Assembly (NCBI RefSeq): GCF_027579695.1
Contig: NC_083582.1
Coordinates: forward strand, 37,921,464 to 37,985,463
Source of the DNA: Neoarius graeffei
Taxonomy: Eukaryota > Chordata > Actinopteri > Siluriformes > Ariidae
Length of the DNA stretch: 64,000 nucleotides
Direction: 5' to 3'
Below are positions 1-12,787 of the stretch, piece by piece. The first letter of the stretch is position 1. Every line of letters starts with the position of its first letter. A program made the position numbers and the translations under genes. The notes beneath the pieces were generated by a model. It made no database searches and was not told where the DNA came from. It saw nothing but the letters and a program-made list of their open reading frames with translations.

Positions 1-139
1 ATATTTTTGTCTCATTTGTTTAACTGGGTTCTCTTTATCTACTTTTAGGACTTGTGTGAAAATCTGATGATGTTTTAGGTCATATTTATGCAGAAATATA
101 GAAAATTCTAAAGGGTTCACAAACTTTCAAGCACCACTG
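1..139. mobile_element. Tc1-like element, terminal inverted repeat end (truncated by window)
   Basis: This matches the outer ends at 12345-12483 and 17296-17434 almost base for base, ending in caagcaccactg followed by the TA target at 140-141. The rest of the element lies before the window. It is the third copy of this family abutting the same minisatellite. Confidence 0.9.
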
Positions 140-1079
140 TACATGCTGTGTGTTTAATTTGTGTCTATATGCTACAGTATGTGTTTATTGTGAGTCTATA
201 TGTTGTGTGTTTATTGTGTGTCTATATGCTGTGTGTTTATTGTGTGTCTATATGCTGTGTTTATTGTGTGTCTATTTGCTGTGTGTTTATTGTGTGTCTA
301 TATGCTGTGTGTTTATTGTGTGTCTATATGCTGTGTGTTTATTGTGTGTCTATATGCTGTGTGTTTATTGTGTGTCTATATGCTGTGTGTTTATTGTGTG
401 TCTATATGTTGTGTGTTTATTGTGTGTCTAAATGCTGTGTGTTTATTGTGTGTCTATATGCTGTGTTTATTGTGTGTCTATATGCTGTGTGTTTATTGTG
501 TGTCTATATGCTGTGTGTTTATTGTGTGTCTATATGCTGTGTGTTTATTGTGTGTCTATATGCTGTGTGTTTATTGTGTGTCTATATGCTGTGTGTTTAT
601 TGTGTGTCTATATGCTGTGTGTTTATTGTGTGTCTATATGCTGTGTGTTTATTGTGTGTCTATATGCTGTGTTTATTGTGTGTCTATATGCTGTGTGTTT
701 ATTGTGTGTCTATATGCTGTGTGTTTATTGTGTGTCTATATGCTGTGTGTTTATTGTGTGTCTATATGCTGTGTGTTTATTGTGTGTCTATATGTTGTGT
801 GTTTATTGTGTGTCTAAATGCTGTGTGTTTATTGTGTGTCTATATGCTGTGTGTTTATTGTGTGTCTATATGCTGTGTGTTTATTGTGTGTCTATATGCT
901 GTGTGTTTATTGTGTGTCTATATGCTGTGTGTTTATTGTGTGTCTATATGCTGTGTGTTTATTGTGTGTCTATATGCTGTGTGTTTATTGTGTGTCTATA
1001 TGCTGTGTGTTTATTGTGTGTCTATATGCTGTGTGTTTATTGTGTGTCTATATGCTGTGTGTTTATTGTGTGTCTATAT

Positions 1080-1640
1080 GTTGTGTGTTTATTGTGTGTC
1101 TAAATGCTGTGTGTTTATTGTGTGTCTATATGCTGTGTTTATTGTGTGTCTATATGCTGTGTGTTTATTGTGTGTCTATATGCTGTGTGTTTATTGTGTG
1201 TCTATATGTTGTGTGTTTATTGTGTGTCTAAATGCTGTGTGTTTATTGTGTGTCTATATGCTGTGTTTATTGTGTGTCTATATGCTGTGTGTTTATTGTG
1301 TGTCTATATGCTGTGTGTTTATTGTGTGTCTATATGCTGTGTGTTTATTGTGTGTCTATATGCTGTGTGTTTATTGTGTCTATATGCTGTGTGTTTATTG
1401 TGTGTCTATATGCTGTGTGTTTATTGTGTGTCTATATGCTGTGTGTTTATTGTGTGTCTATATGCTGTGTGTTTATTGTGTGTCTATATGCTGTGTGTTT
1501 ATTGTGTGTCTATATGCTGTGTTTATTGTGTGTCTATATGCTGTGTGTTTATTGTGTGTCTATATGCTGTGTGTTTATTGTGTGTCTATATGCTGTGTGT
1601 TTATTGTGTCTATATGCAGTGTGTTTATTGTGTCTATATG
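1080..1640 (+). repeat. Higher-order duplication inside minisatellite A (first copy)
   Basis: The order of 26- and 24-bp variants here, including ctaaatg, two tatatgcag-type units and the short attgtgtcta units near 1604-1640, is repeated at 2700-3260, an offset of 1620 bp. The copies then lose register by two units. This shows block duplication rather than independent unit mutation. Confidence 0.75.
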
Positions 1641-4600
1641 CTGTGTGTTTATTGTGTGTCTATATGCTGTGTGTTTATTGTGTGTCTATATGCTGTGTGT
1701 TTATTGTGTGTCTATATGCTGTGTGTTTATTGTGTGTCTATATGCTGTGTGTTTATTGTGTGTCTATATGCTGTGTGTTTATTGTGTGTCTATATGCAGT
1801 GTGTTTATTGTGTGTCTATATGCTGTGTTTATTGTGTGTCTATTTGCTGTGTGTTTATTGTGTGTCTATATGCTGTGTGTTTATTGTGTGTCTATATGCT
1901 GTGTGTTTATTGTGTGTCTATATGCTGTGTGTTTATTGTGTGTCTATATGCTGTGTGTTTATTGTGTGTCTATATGTTGTGTGTTTATTGTGTGTCTAAA
2001 TGCTGTGTGTTTATTGTGTGTCTATATGCTGTGTTTATTGTGTGTCTATATGCTGTGTGTTTATTGTGTGTCTATATGCTGTGTGTTTATTGTGTGTCTA
2101 TATGCTGTGTGTTTATTGTGTGTCTATATGCTGTGTGTTTATTGTGTCTATATGCTGTGTGTTTATTGTGTGTCTATATGCTGTGTGTTTATTGTGTGTC
2201 TATATGCTGTGTGTTTATTGTGTGTCTATATGCTGTGTGTTTATTGTGTGTCTATATGCTGTGTGTTTATTGTGTGTCTATATGCTGTGTGTTTATTGTG
2301 TGTCTATATGCTGTGTGTTTATTGTGTGTCTATATGCTGTGTGTTTATTGTGTGTCTATATGCTGTGTGTTTATTGTGTGTCTATATGTTGTGTGTTTAT
2401 TGTGTGTCTAAATGCTGTGTGTTTATTGTGTGTCTATATGCTGTGTGTTTATTGTGTGTCTATATGCTGTGTGTTTATTGTGTGTCTATATGCTGTGTGT
2501 TTATTGTGTGTCTATATGCTGTGTGTTTATTGTGTGTCTATATGCTGTGTGTTTATTGTGTGTCTATATGCTGTGTGTTTATTGTGTGTCTATATGCTAT
2601 GTGTTTATTGTGTGTCTATATGCTGTGTGTTTATTGTGTGTCTATATGCTGTGTGTTTATTGTGTGTCTATATGCTGTGTGTTTATTGTGTGTCTATATG
2701 TTGTGTGTTTATTGTGTGTCTAAATGCTGTGTGTTTATTGTGTGTCTATATGCTGTGTTTATTGTGTGTCTATATGCTGTGTGTTTATTGTGTGTCTATA
2801 TGCTGTGTGTTTATTGTGTGTCTATATGTTGTGTGTTTATTGTGTGTCTAAATGCTGTGTGTTTATTGTGTGTCTATATGCTGTGTTTATTGTGTGTCTA
2901 TATGCTGTGTGTTTATTGTGTGTCTATATGCTGTGTGTTTATTGTGTGTCTATATGCTGTGTGTTTATTGTGTGTCTATATGCTGTGTGTTTATTGTGTC
3001 TATATGCTGTGTGTTTATTGTGTGTCTATATGCTGTGTGTTTATTGTGTGTCTATATGCTGTGTGTTTATTGTGTGTCTATATGCTGTGTGTTTATTGTG
3101 TGTCTATATGCTGTGTGTTTATTGTGTGTCTATATGCTGTGTTTATTGTGTGTCTATATGCTGTGTGTTTATTGTGTGTCTATATGCTGTGTGTTTATTG
3201 TGTGTCTATATGCTGTGTGTTTATTGTGTCTATATGCAGTGTGTTTATTGTGTCTATATGCTGTGTGTTTATTGTGTGTCTATATGCTGTGTGTTTATTG
3301 TGTGTCTATATGCTGTGTGTTTATTGTGTGTCTATATGCTGTGTGTTTATTGTGTGTCTATATGCAGTGTGTTTATTGTGTGTCTATATGCTGTGTTTAT
3401 TGTGTGTCTATATGCTGTGTGTTTATTGTGTGTCTATATGCTGTGTGTTTATTGTGTGTCTATATGCTGTGTGTTTATTGTGAGTCTATATGCTGTGTTT
3501 ATTGTGTGTCTATATGCTGTGTGTTTATTGTGTGTCTATATGCTGTGTTTATTGTGTGTCTATATGCTGTGTTTATTGTGTGTCTATATGCTGTGTTTTT
3601 ATTGTGTCTATATGCTGTGTGTTTATTGTGTGTCTATATGCTGTGTGTTTATTGTGTGTCTATATGCTGTGTGTTTATTGTGTGTCTATATGCTGTGTGT
3701 TTATTGTGTGTCTATATGCTGTTTTTACTGTGAGTCTATATGCTGTGTTTATTGTGTGTCTATATGCTGTGTGTTTATTGTGTCTATATGCTGTGTGTTT
3801 ATTGTGTGTCTATATGCTGTGTGTTTATTGTGTCTATATGCTGTGTGTTTATTGTGTGTCTATATGCTGTTTTTATTGTGAGTCTATATGCTGTGTTTAT
3901 TGTGTGTCTATATGCTGTGTGTTTATTGTGTCTATATGCTGTGTGTTTATTGTGTGTCTATATGCTGTGTGTTTATTGTGTCTATATGCTGTGTGTTTAT
4001 TGTGTGTCTATATGCTGTGTGTTTATTGTGTGTCTATATGCTGTTTTTATTGTGTCTATATGCTGTGTGTTTATTGTGTGTCTATATGCTGTGTGTTTAT
4101 TGTGTGTCTATATGCTGTTTTTATTGTGAGTCTATATGCTGTGTTTATTGTGTGTCTATATGCTGTGTGTTTATTGTGTGTCTATATGCTGTGTGTTTAT
4201 TGTGTGTCTATATGCTGTTTTTATTGTGTGTCTATATGCTGTGTGTTTATTGTGTGTCTATATGCTGTGTGTTTATTGTGTGTCTATATGCTGTGTGTTT
4301 ATTGTGTGTCTATATGCTGTGTGTTTATTGTGTGTCTATATGCTGTGTGTTTATTGTGTGTCTATATGCTGTGTTTATTGTGTGTCTATATGCTGTGTGT
4401 TTATTGTGTGTCTATATGCTGTGTGTTTATTGTGTGTCTATATGCTGTGTTTATTGTGTGTCTATATGCTGTGTGTTTATTGTGTGTCTATATGCTGTGT
4501 GTTTATTGTGTGTCTATATGCTGTGTGTTTATTGTGTGTCTATATGCAGTGTGTTTATTGTGTGTCTATATGCTGTGTTTATTGTGTGTCTATATGCTGT

Positions 4601-5309
4601 GTGTTTATTGTGTGTCTATATGCTGTGTTTATTGTGTGTCTATATGCTGTGTGTTTATTGTGTGTCTATATGCTGTGTGTTTATTGTGTGTCTATATGCT
4701 GTGTGTTTATTGTGTGTCTATATGCTGTGTGTTTATTGTGTGTCTATATGCTGTGTGTTTATTGTGTGTCTATATGCTGTGTGTTTATTGTGTGTCTATA
4801 TGCTGTGTGTTTATTGTGTGTCTATATGCTGTGTGTTTATTGTGTGTCTATATGCTGTGTGTTTATTGTGTGTCTATATGCTGTGTGTTTATTGTGTGTC
4901 TATATGCTGTGTGTTTATTGTGTGTCTATATGCTGTGTGTTTATTGTGTGTCTATATGCTGTGTTTATTGTGTGTCTATATGCTGTGTGTTTATTGTGTG
5001 TCTATATGCTGTGTGTTTATTGTGTGTCTATATGCTGTGTTTATTGTGTGTCTATATGCTGTGTGTTTATTGTGTGTCTATATGCTGTGTGTTTATTGTG
5101 TGTCTATATGCTGTGTGTTTATTGTGTGTCTATATGCTGTGTGTTTATTGTGTGTCTATATGCTGTGTGTTTATTGTGTGTCTATATGCTGTGTGTTTAT
5201 TGTGTGTCTATATGCTGTGTGTTTATTGTGTGTCTATATGCTGTGTGTTTATTGTGTGTCTATATGCTGTGTGTTTATTGTGTGTCTATATGCTGTGTGT
5301 TTATTGTGT

Positions 5310-5930
5310 GTCTATATGCAGTGTGTTTATTGTGTGTCTATATGCTGTGTTTATTGTGTGTCTATATGCTGTGTGTTTATTGTGTGTCTATATGCTGTGT
5401 GTTTATTGTGTGTCTATATGCTGTGTGTTTATTGTGAGTCTATATGCTGTGTTTATTGTGTGTCTATATGCTGTGTGTTTATTGTGTCTATATGCTGTGT
5501 GTTTATTGTGTGTCTATATGCTGTGTGTTTATTGTGTCTATATGCTGTGTGTTTATTGTGTGTCTATATGCTGTTTTTATTGTGTGTCTATATGCTGTGT
5601 TTTTATTGTGTCTATATGCTGTGTGTTTATTGTGTGTCTATATGCTGTGTGTTTATTGTGTGTCTATATGCTGTGTGTTTATTGTGTGTCTATATGCTGT
5701 GTGTTTATTGTGTGTCTATATGCTGTTTTTATTGTGAGTCTATATGCTGTGTTTATTGTGTGTCTATATGCTGTGTGTTTATTGTGTCTATATGCTGTGT
5801 GTTTATTGTGTGTCTATATGCTGTGTGTTTATTGTGTCTATATGCTGTGTGTTTATTGTGTGTCTATATGCTGTTTTTATTGTGAGTCTATATGCTGTGT
5901 TTATTGTGTGTCTATATGCTGTGTGTTTAT
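5310..5930 (+). repeat. Higher-order duplication inside minisatellite A (830-bp offset)
   Basis: The variant order from the tatatgcag unit at about 5318, through the gtgagtc unit at 5436 and the cluster of 24-bp units, recurs at 6140-6760 with an exact 830-bp offset. A further shared block near 4000-4250 and 6890-7130 has an offset of 2884 bp. Confidence 0.75.
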
Positions 5931-8900
5931 TGTGTCTATATGCTGTGTGTTTATTGTGTGTCTATATGCTGTGTGTTTATTGTGTGTCTATATGCTGTGT
6001 GTTTATTGTGTGTCTATATGCTGTGTGTTTATTGTGTGTCTATATGCTGTGTTTATTGTGTGTCTATATGCTGTGTGTTTATTGTGTGTCTATATGCTGT
6101 GTGTTTATTGTGTGTCTATATGCTGTGTGTTTATTGTGTGTCTATATGCAGTGTGTTTATTGTGTGTCTATATGCTGTGTTTATTGTGTGTCTATATGCT
6201 GTGTGTTTATTGTGTGTCTATATGCTGTGTGTTTATTGTGTGTCTATATGCTGTGTGTTTATTGTGAGTCTATATGCTGTGTTTATTGTGTGTCTATATG
6301 CTGTGTGTTTATTGTGTCTATATGCTGTGTGTTTATTGTGTGTCTATATGCTGTGTGTTTATTGTGTCTATATGCTGTGTGTTTATTGTGTGTCTATATG
6401 CTGTTTTTATTGTGTGTCTATATGCTGTGTTTTTATTGTGTCTATATGCTGTGTGTTTATTGTGTGTCTATATGCTGTGTGTTTATTGTGTGTCTATATG
6501 CTGTGTGTTTATTGTGTGTCTATATGCTGTGTGTTTATTGTGTGTCTATATGCTGTTTTTATTGTGAGTCTATATGCTGTGTTTATTGTGTGTCTATATG
6601 CTGTGTGTTTATTGTGTCTATATGCTGTGTGTTTATTGTGTGTCTATATGCTGTGTGTTTATTGTGTCTATATGCTGTGTGTTTATTGTGTGTCTATATG
6701 CTGTTTTTATTGTGAGTCTATATGCTGTGTTTATTGTGTGTCTATATGCTGTGTGTTTATTGTGTCTATATGCTGTGTGTTTATTGTGTGTCTATATGCT
6801 GTGTGTTTATTGTGTCTATATGCTGTGTGTTTATTGTGTGTCTATATGCTGTGTGTTTATTGTGTCTATATGCTGTGTGTTTATTGTGTGTCTATATGCT
6901 GTGTGTTTATTGTGTGTCTATATGCTGTTTTTATTGTGTCTATATGCTGTGTGTTTATTGTGTGTCTATATGCTGTGTGTTTATTGTGTGTCTATATGCT
7001 GTTTTTATTGTGAGTCTATATGCTGTGTTTATTGTGTGTCTATATGCTGTGTGTTTATTGTGTGTCTATATGCTGTGTGTTTATTGTGTGTCTATATGCT
7101 GTTTTTATTGTGTGTCTATATGCTGTGTGTTTATTGTGTGTCTATATGCTGTGTGTTTATTGTGTGTCTATATGCTGTGTGTTTATTGTGTGTCTATATG
7201 CTGTGTGTTTATTGTGTGTCTATATGCTGTGTTTATTGTGTGTCTATATGCTGTGTGTTTATTGTGTGTCTATATGCTGTGTTTATTGTGTGTCTATATG
7301 CTGTGTGTTTATTGTGTGTCTATATGCTGTGTGTTTATTGTGTGTCTATATGCTGTGTGTTTATTGTGTGTCTATATGCAGTGTGTTTATTGTGTGTCTA
7401 TATGCTGTGTTTATTGTGTGTCTATATGCTGTGTGTTTATTGTGTGTCTATATGCTGTGTTTATTGTGTGTCTATATGCTGTGTGTTTATTGTGTGTCTA
7501 TATGCTGTGTGTTTATTGTGTGTCTATATGCTGTGTTTATTGTGTGTCTATATGCTGTGTGTTTATTGTGTGTCTATATGCTGTGTTTATTGTGTGTCTA
7601 TATGCTGTGTGTTTATTGTGTGTCTATATGCTGTGTGTTTATTGTGTGTCTATATGCTGTTTTTATTGTGTGTCTATATGCTGTGTGTTTATTGTGTGTC
7701 TATATGCTGTGTGTTTATTGTGTGTCTATATGCTGTGTGTTTATTGTGTGTCTATATGCTGTGTGTTTATTGTGTGTCTATATGCTGTGTTTATTGTGTG
7801 TCTATATGCTGTGTGTTTATTGTGTGTCTATATGCTGTGTTTATTGTGTGTCTATATGCTGTGTGTTTATTGTGTGTCTATATGCTGTGTTTATTGTGTG
7901 TCTATATGCTGTGTGTTTATTGTGTGTCTATATGCTGTGTGTTTATTGTGTGTCTATATGCTGTGTGTTTATTGTGTGTCTATATGCAGTGTGTTTATTG
8001 TGTGTCTATATGCTGTGTTTATTGTGTGTCTATATGCTGTGTGTTTATTGTGTGTCTATATGCTGTGTTTATTGTGTGTCTATATGCTGTGTGTTTATTG
8101 TGTGTCTATATGCTGTGTGTTTATTGTGTGTCTATATGCAGTGTGTTTATTGTGTGTCTATATGCAGTGTGTTTATTGTGTGTCTATATGCTGTGTTTAT
8201 TGTGTGTCTATATGCTGTGTGTTTATTGTGTGTCTATATGCTGTGTGTTTATTGTGTGTCTATATGCTGTGTGTTTATTGTGTGTCTATATGCTGTGTTT
8301 ATTGTGTGTCTATATGCTGTGTGTTTATTGTGTGTCTATATGCTGTGTGTTTATTGTGTGTCTATATGCTGTGTTTATTGTGTGTCTATATGCTGTGTGT
8401 TTATTGTGTGTCTATATGCTGTGTTTATTGTGTGTCTATATGCTGTGTGTTTATTGTGTGTCTATATGCTGTGTGTTTATTGTGTGTCTATATGCTGTGT
8501 GTTTATTGTGTGTCTATATGCTGTGTGTTTATTGTGTGTCTATATGCTGTGTGTTTATTGTGTGTCTATATGCTGTGTGTTTATTGTGTGTCTATATGCT
8601 GTGTGTTTATTGTGTGTCTATATGCTGTGTGTTTATTGTGTGTCTATATGCTGTGTGTTTATTGTGTGTCTATATGCAGTGTGTTTATTGTGTGTCTATA
8701 TGTTGTGTGTTTATTGTGTGTCTATATGCTGTGTTTATTGTTTGTCTATATGATGTGTTTATTGTGTGTCTATATGCTGTGTGTTTATTGTGTCTATATG
8801 CTGTGTGTTTATTGTGTGTCTATATGCTGTGTGTTTTTTGTGTGTCTATATGCTGTGTTTATTGTTTGTCTATATGATGTGTTTATTGTGTGTCTATATG

Positions 8901-9126
8901 CTGTGTGTTTATTGTGTCTATATGCTGTGTGTTTATTGTGTGTCTATATGCTGTGTGTTTATTGTGTCTATATGCTGTGTGTTTATTGTGTGTCTATATG
9001 CTGTGTGTTTATTGTTTGTCTATATGATGTGTTTATTGTCTGTCTATATGCTGTGTGTTTATTGTTTGTCTATATGATGTGTTTATTGTGTGTCTATATG
9101 CTGTGTGTTTATTGTGTGTCTATATG

Positions 9127-10870
9127 TTTCTATATGTGCTGTGTTTATATTTTGTTTCTATGTGCTATGTGTTTAATTTGTTTCTATATGTGCTGTGTTT
9201 ATATTTTGTTTCTATGTGCTGTGTGTTTATTTTGTTTCTATATATGCTGTGTGTTTAATTTGTTTCTATATGTGCTGTGTTTATATTTTGTTTCTATGTG
9301 CTGTGTGTTTATTTTGTTTCTATATATGCTGTGTGTTTAATTTGTTTCTATATCTGCTGTGTTTATATTTTGTTTCTATGTGCTGTGTGTTTATTTTGTT
9401 TCTATATGTGCTCTGTTTATATTTTGTTTCTATGTGCTGTGTTTATTTTGTTTCTATATATGCTGTGTGTTTAATTTGTTTCTATATGTTCCTCTGTTTA
9501 TTTTGTTTCTATATGTGCTGTGTGTTTAATTTGTTTCTATATGTGCTGTGTTTATATTTTGTTTCTATGTGCTGTGTGTTAATTTTGTTTCTATATGTGA
9601 TGTGTTTAATTTGTTTCTATATGTGCTGTGTGTTTAATTTGTTTCTATATGTGCTGTGTTTATATTTTGTTTCTATGTGCTATGTGTTTAATTTGTTTCT
9701 ATATGTGCTGTGTTTAATTTGTTTCTATATGTGCTGTGTTTATATTTTGTTTCTATGTGCTATGTGTTTAATTTGTTTCTATATGTGCTGTGTTTAATTT
9801 GTTTCTATATGTGCTGTGTTTATATTTTGTTTCTATGTGCTGTGTTTATTTTGTTTCTTTATGTGCTGTGTGTTTAATTTGTTTCTATATGTTCCTCTGT
9901 TTAATTTGTTTCTATATGTGCTGTGTTTATATTTTGTTTCTATGTGCTGTGTGTTAATTTTGTTTCTATGTGCTATGTGTTTAATTTGTTTCTATATGTG
10001 CTGTGTTTAATTTGTTTCTATATGTGCTGTCTTTATATTTTGTTTCTATGTGCTATGTGTTTAATTTGTTTCTATATGTGCTGTGTTTATATTTTGTTTC
10101 TATGTGCTGTGTTTATTTTGTTTCTATATGTGCTGTGTGTTTAATTTGTTTCTATATGTGCTGTGTTTAATTTGTTTCTATATGTGCTGTGTTTATATTT
10201 TGTTTCTATGTGCTGTGTTTATTTTGTTTCTATATGTGCTATGTGTTTAATTTGTTTCTATATGTGCTGTGTTTAATTTGTTTCTATATGTGCTGTGTTT
10301 ATATTTTGTTTCTATGTGCTGTGTGTTTAATTTGTTTCTATGTGTGCTGTGTGTTTAATTTGTTTCTATATGTGCTGTGTTTATATTTTGTTTCTATATG
10401 TGCTGTGTTTAATTTGTTTCTATATGTGCTGTGTTTATATTTTGTTTCTATGTGCTATGTGTTTAATTTGTTTCTATATGTGCTGTGTTTAATTTGTTTA
10501 TATATGTGCTGTCTTTATATTTTGTTTCTCTGTGCTGTGTGTTTAATTTGTTTCTATATGTGCTGTGTTTATATTTTGTTTCTATGTGCTGTGTGTTTAT
10601 TTTTTTATATATATGCTGTGTGTTTAATTTGTTTTTATATGTGCTGTGTTTGTATTTTGTTTCTATGTGCTATGTGTTTAATTTGTTTCTATATGTGCTG
10701 TGTTTAATTTGTTTCTATATGTGCTGTGTTTATATTTTGTTTCTATGTGCTGTGTGTTTAATTTGTTTCTATATGTGCTGTGTTTATCTTTTGTTTCTAT
10801 GTGCTGTGTGTTTGTTTCTATGTGCTGTGTGTTTTATTTGTTTTTATATGTGCTGTGTTTATTTTGTTTC
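9127..10870 (+). repeat. Minisatellite B, alternating 28/26-bp units
   Basis: The array continues with a sister unit based on tttctatatgtgctgtg. A 28-bp form ending tttatattttg alternates with a 26-bp form ending gtttaatttg, giving a loose 54-bp dimer. It is clearly related to array A (shared ctatatg.gctgtgtgttta core) but richer in T. It is interrupted at TA 10871-10872 by a Tc1-like element. Confidence 0.93.
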
Positions 10871-10872
10871 TA

Positions 10873-12483
10873 CAGTGGTGCTTCAAAGTTTGTGAACCCT
10901 TTAGAATTTTTCTATATTTCTGCGTAAATATGACCTAAAACATCATCAGATTTTCACACAAGTCCTAAAAGTAGATAAAGAGAACCCAGTTAAACAAATG
11001 AGACAAAATATTATATTTGGTCATTTATTTATTGAGGAAAATGATCCAATATTACATATCTGTGAGTGGCAAAAGTATGTGAACCTTTGCTTTCAGTATC
11101 TGGTGTGACCCCCTTGTGCAGCAATAACTGCAAATAAACGTTTGCGGTAACTGTTGATCAGTCCTGCACACCGGCTTGGAGGAATTTTAGCCCATTCTTC
11201 CATGCAGAACAGCTTCAACTCTGGGATGTTGGTGGGTTTCCTCACATGAACTGCTCGCTTCAGGTCCTTCCACAACGTTTTGATTGGATTAAGGTCAGGA
11301 CTTTGACTTGGCCATTCCAAAACATTAACTTTATTCTTCTTTAACCATTCTTTGGTAGAATGACTTGTGTGCTTAGGGTCGTTGTCTTGCTGCATGACCC
11401 ACCTTCTCTTGAGATTCAGTTCATGGACAGATGTCCTGACATTTTCCTTTAGAATTCTCTGGTATAATTCAGAATTCATTGTTCCATCAGTGATGGCAAG
11501 CTGTCCTGGCCCAGATGCAGTAAAACAGGCTCAAACCATGATACTACCACCACCATGTTTCACAGATGGGATGAGGTTCTTATGCTGGAATGGAATGTTT
11601 TTCTTTCTCCAAACGTAACGCTTCTCATTTAAACCATAAAGTTCTATTTTGGTCTCATCCATCCACAAAACATTTTTCCAATAACCTTCTGGCTTGTCCA
11701 CGTGATCTTTAGCAAACTGCAGACGAGCAGTAATGTTCTTTTTGGAGAGCAGTGGCTTTCTCCTTGCAACCCTGCCATGCACACCATTGTTGTTCAGTGT
11801 TCTCCTGATGGTGGACTCATGAACATTAACATTATCCAATGTGAGTGAGGCCTTCAGTCACTTAGAAGTTACCCTGGGGTCCTTTGTGACCTCACCGACT
11901 ATTACACACCTTGCTCTTGGAGTGATCTTTGTTGGTTGACCACTCCTGGGGAGGGTAACAATGGTCTTGAATTTCCTTCATTTGTACACAATCTGTCTGA
12001 CTGTGGATTGGTGGAGTCCAAACTCTTTAGAGATGGTTTTATAACCTTTTCCAGCCTGATGAGCATCAACAACGCTTTTTCTGAGATCCCCAGAAATCTC
12101 CTTTATTCGTGCCATGATACACTTCCACAAACATGTGTTGTGAAGATCAGACTTTGATAGATCCCTGTTCTTTAAATAAAACAGGGCGCCCACTCACACC
12201 TGATTGTCATCCCATTGATTGAAAAACACTTGACTCTAATTTCACCTTCAAATTAACTGCTAATCCTAGAGGTTCACATACTTTTGCCACTCACAGATGT
12301 GTAATATTGGATCATTTTCCTCAATAAATAAATGACCAAGTATAATATTTTTGTCTCATTTGTTTAACGGGGTTCTCTTTATCTACTTTTAGGACTTGTG
12401 TGAAAATCTGATGATGTTTTAGGTCATATTTACGCAGAAATATAGAAAATTCTAAAGGGTTCACAAACTTTCAAGCACCACTG
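10873..12483 (-). mobile_element. Tc1-like transposon, complete, 1611 bp
   Basis: The element is flanked by TA at 10871-10872 and 12484-12485. Its two ends are inverted repeats of about 214 bp (10873-11086 and 12270-12483) starting cagtggtgctt, with a second copy of an outer motif inside each arm. Between the arms lies a transposase reading frame on the minus strand. The insertion splits the minisatellite, which resumes directly after the right TA. Confidence 0.95.
11093..12115 (-). pseudogene. Tc1-like transposase, inactivated by three nonsense codons
   Basis: One uninterrupted frame of 340 codons plus stop, the usual Tc1 transposase length, begins at an ATG (12113-12115) in MARIKEISGDLRKSVV. 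The N-terminal paired-like helix-turn-helix region is followed by the DDE domain, with first aspartate in LWMDETK and second in NDPKHTS. Three in-frame stops occur: a TGG-to-TGA at 11978-11980 after QIVYK, a TGA near 11860 after TSK, and a TGA near 11531 where family members read MVWACF. There is no frameshift. The third catalytic residue, glutamate in the usual NPIENLW, is lysine here (NPIKTLW), so the enzyme would be dead even without the stops. Confidence 0.93.
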
Positions 12484-12485
12484 TA

Positions 12486-12785
12486 TGTGCTGTGTGTTTA
12501 TTTTGTTTATATGTGCTGTGTGTTTATTTTGTTTATATGTGCTGTGTTTGTTTCTATGTGCTGTGTGTTTCTTTTGTTCCTATGTGCTGTATGTTTAATT
12601 TGTTTCTTTATGCTACAGCATGTGTTCATTGTGTGTCTATACATTTTGTGTTTAATTTGTGTCTATATGCTGTGTGTTTAATTTGTTTCTCTGTGCTGTG
12701 TGTTTAATTTGTTTCTATGTGCTGTGTGTTTAATTTGTTTCCATATGTTCTGTGTTAATTTGTTTCTTTGTGCTTTGTTTGTTTC
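12486..12785 (+). repeat. Minisatellite A/B, degenerate segment between two Tc1 insertions
   Basis: About 300 bp of mixed A- and B-type units (tgctgtgtgttta cores) lie between two unrelated Tc1-like elements. The segment contains a distinctive gctacagcatg unit at about 12614, also seen near 170 and 14398. Confidence 0.9.
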
Positions 12786-12787
12786 TA

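Larger units (their letters stand above)
142..9126 (+). repeat. GT-rich minisatellite A, 26-bp unit, about 350 copies
   Basis: The array is tandem copies of a 26-bp unit of the form tatatgctgtgtg + tttattgtgtgtc. Frequent 24-bp variants lack one TG, either in ctgtgtttatt or in attgtgtcta. Point variants are ctaaatg, tatatgttg, tatatgcag, tatttg, ctgttttta and gtgagtc. The copy number is estimated from length, not counted. The plus strand is strongly G/T-biased. No stop codon exists in any plus frame of the consensus; because 26 is not divisible by 3, all three frames are read in rotation, giving ORFs up to 1111 codons (148-3483). These are broken only where a unit mutated to create TAA or TGA. 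Nothing supports translation. From about 8734 the units diverge (tttgtctatatgatg), grading into array B. Confidence 0.97.

Noticed and set aside
142-9126. CRISPR-like or centromeric array.
   Set aside because: There are no unique spacers between repeats, so it is not CRISPR. Unit length and isolation from other satellites do not support a centromere from this window alone.
148-9340. ORFs of up to 1111 codons rich in Cys, Val, Tyr and Leu, resembling a repetitive membrane or cysteine-rich protein.
   Set aside because: They are translations of a 26-bp minisatellite that happens to lack stops in all three plus frames. Overlapping frames give the same peptide in rotated register, and breaks follow random unit mutations. 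There is no signal peptide logic, splice structure or coding constraint.
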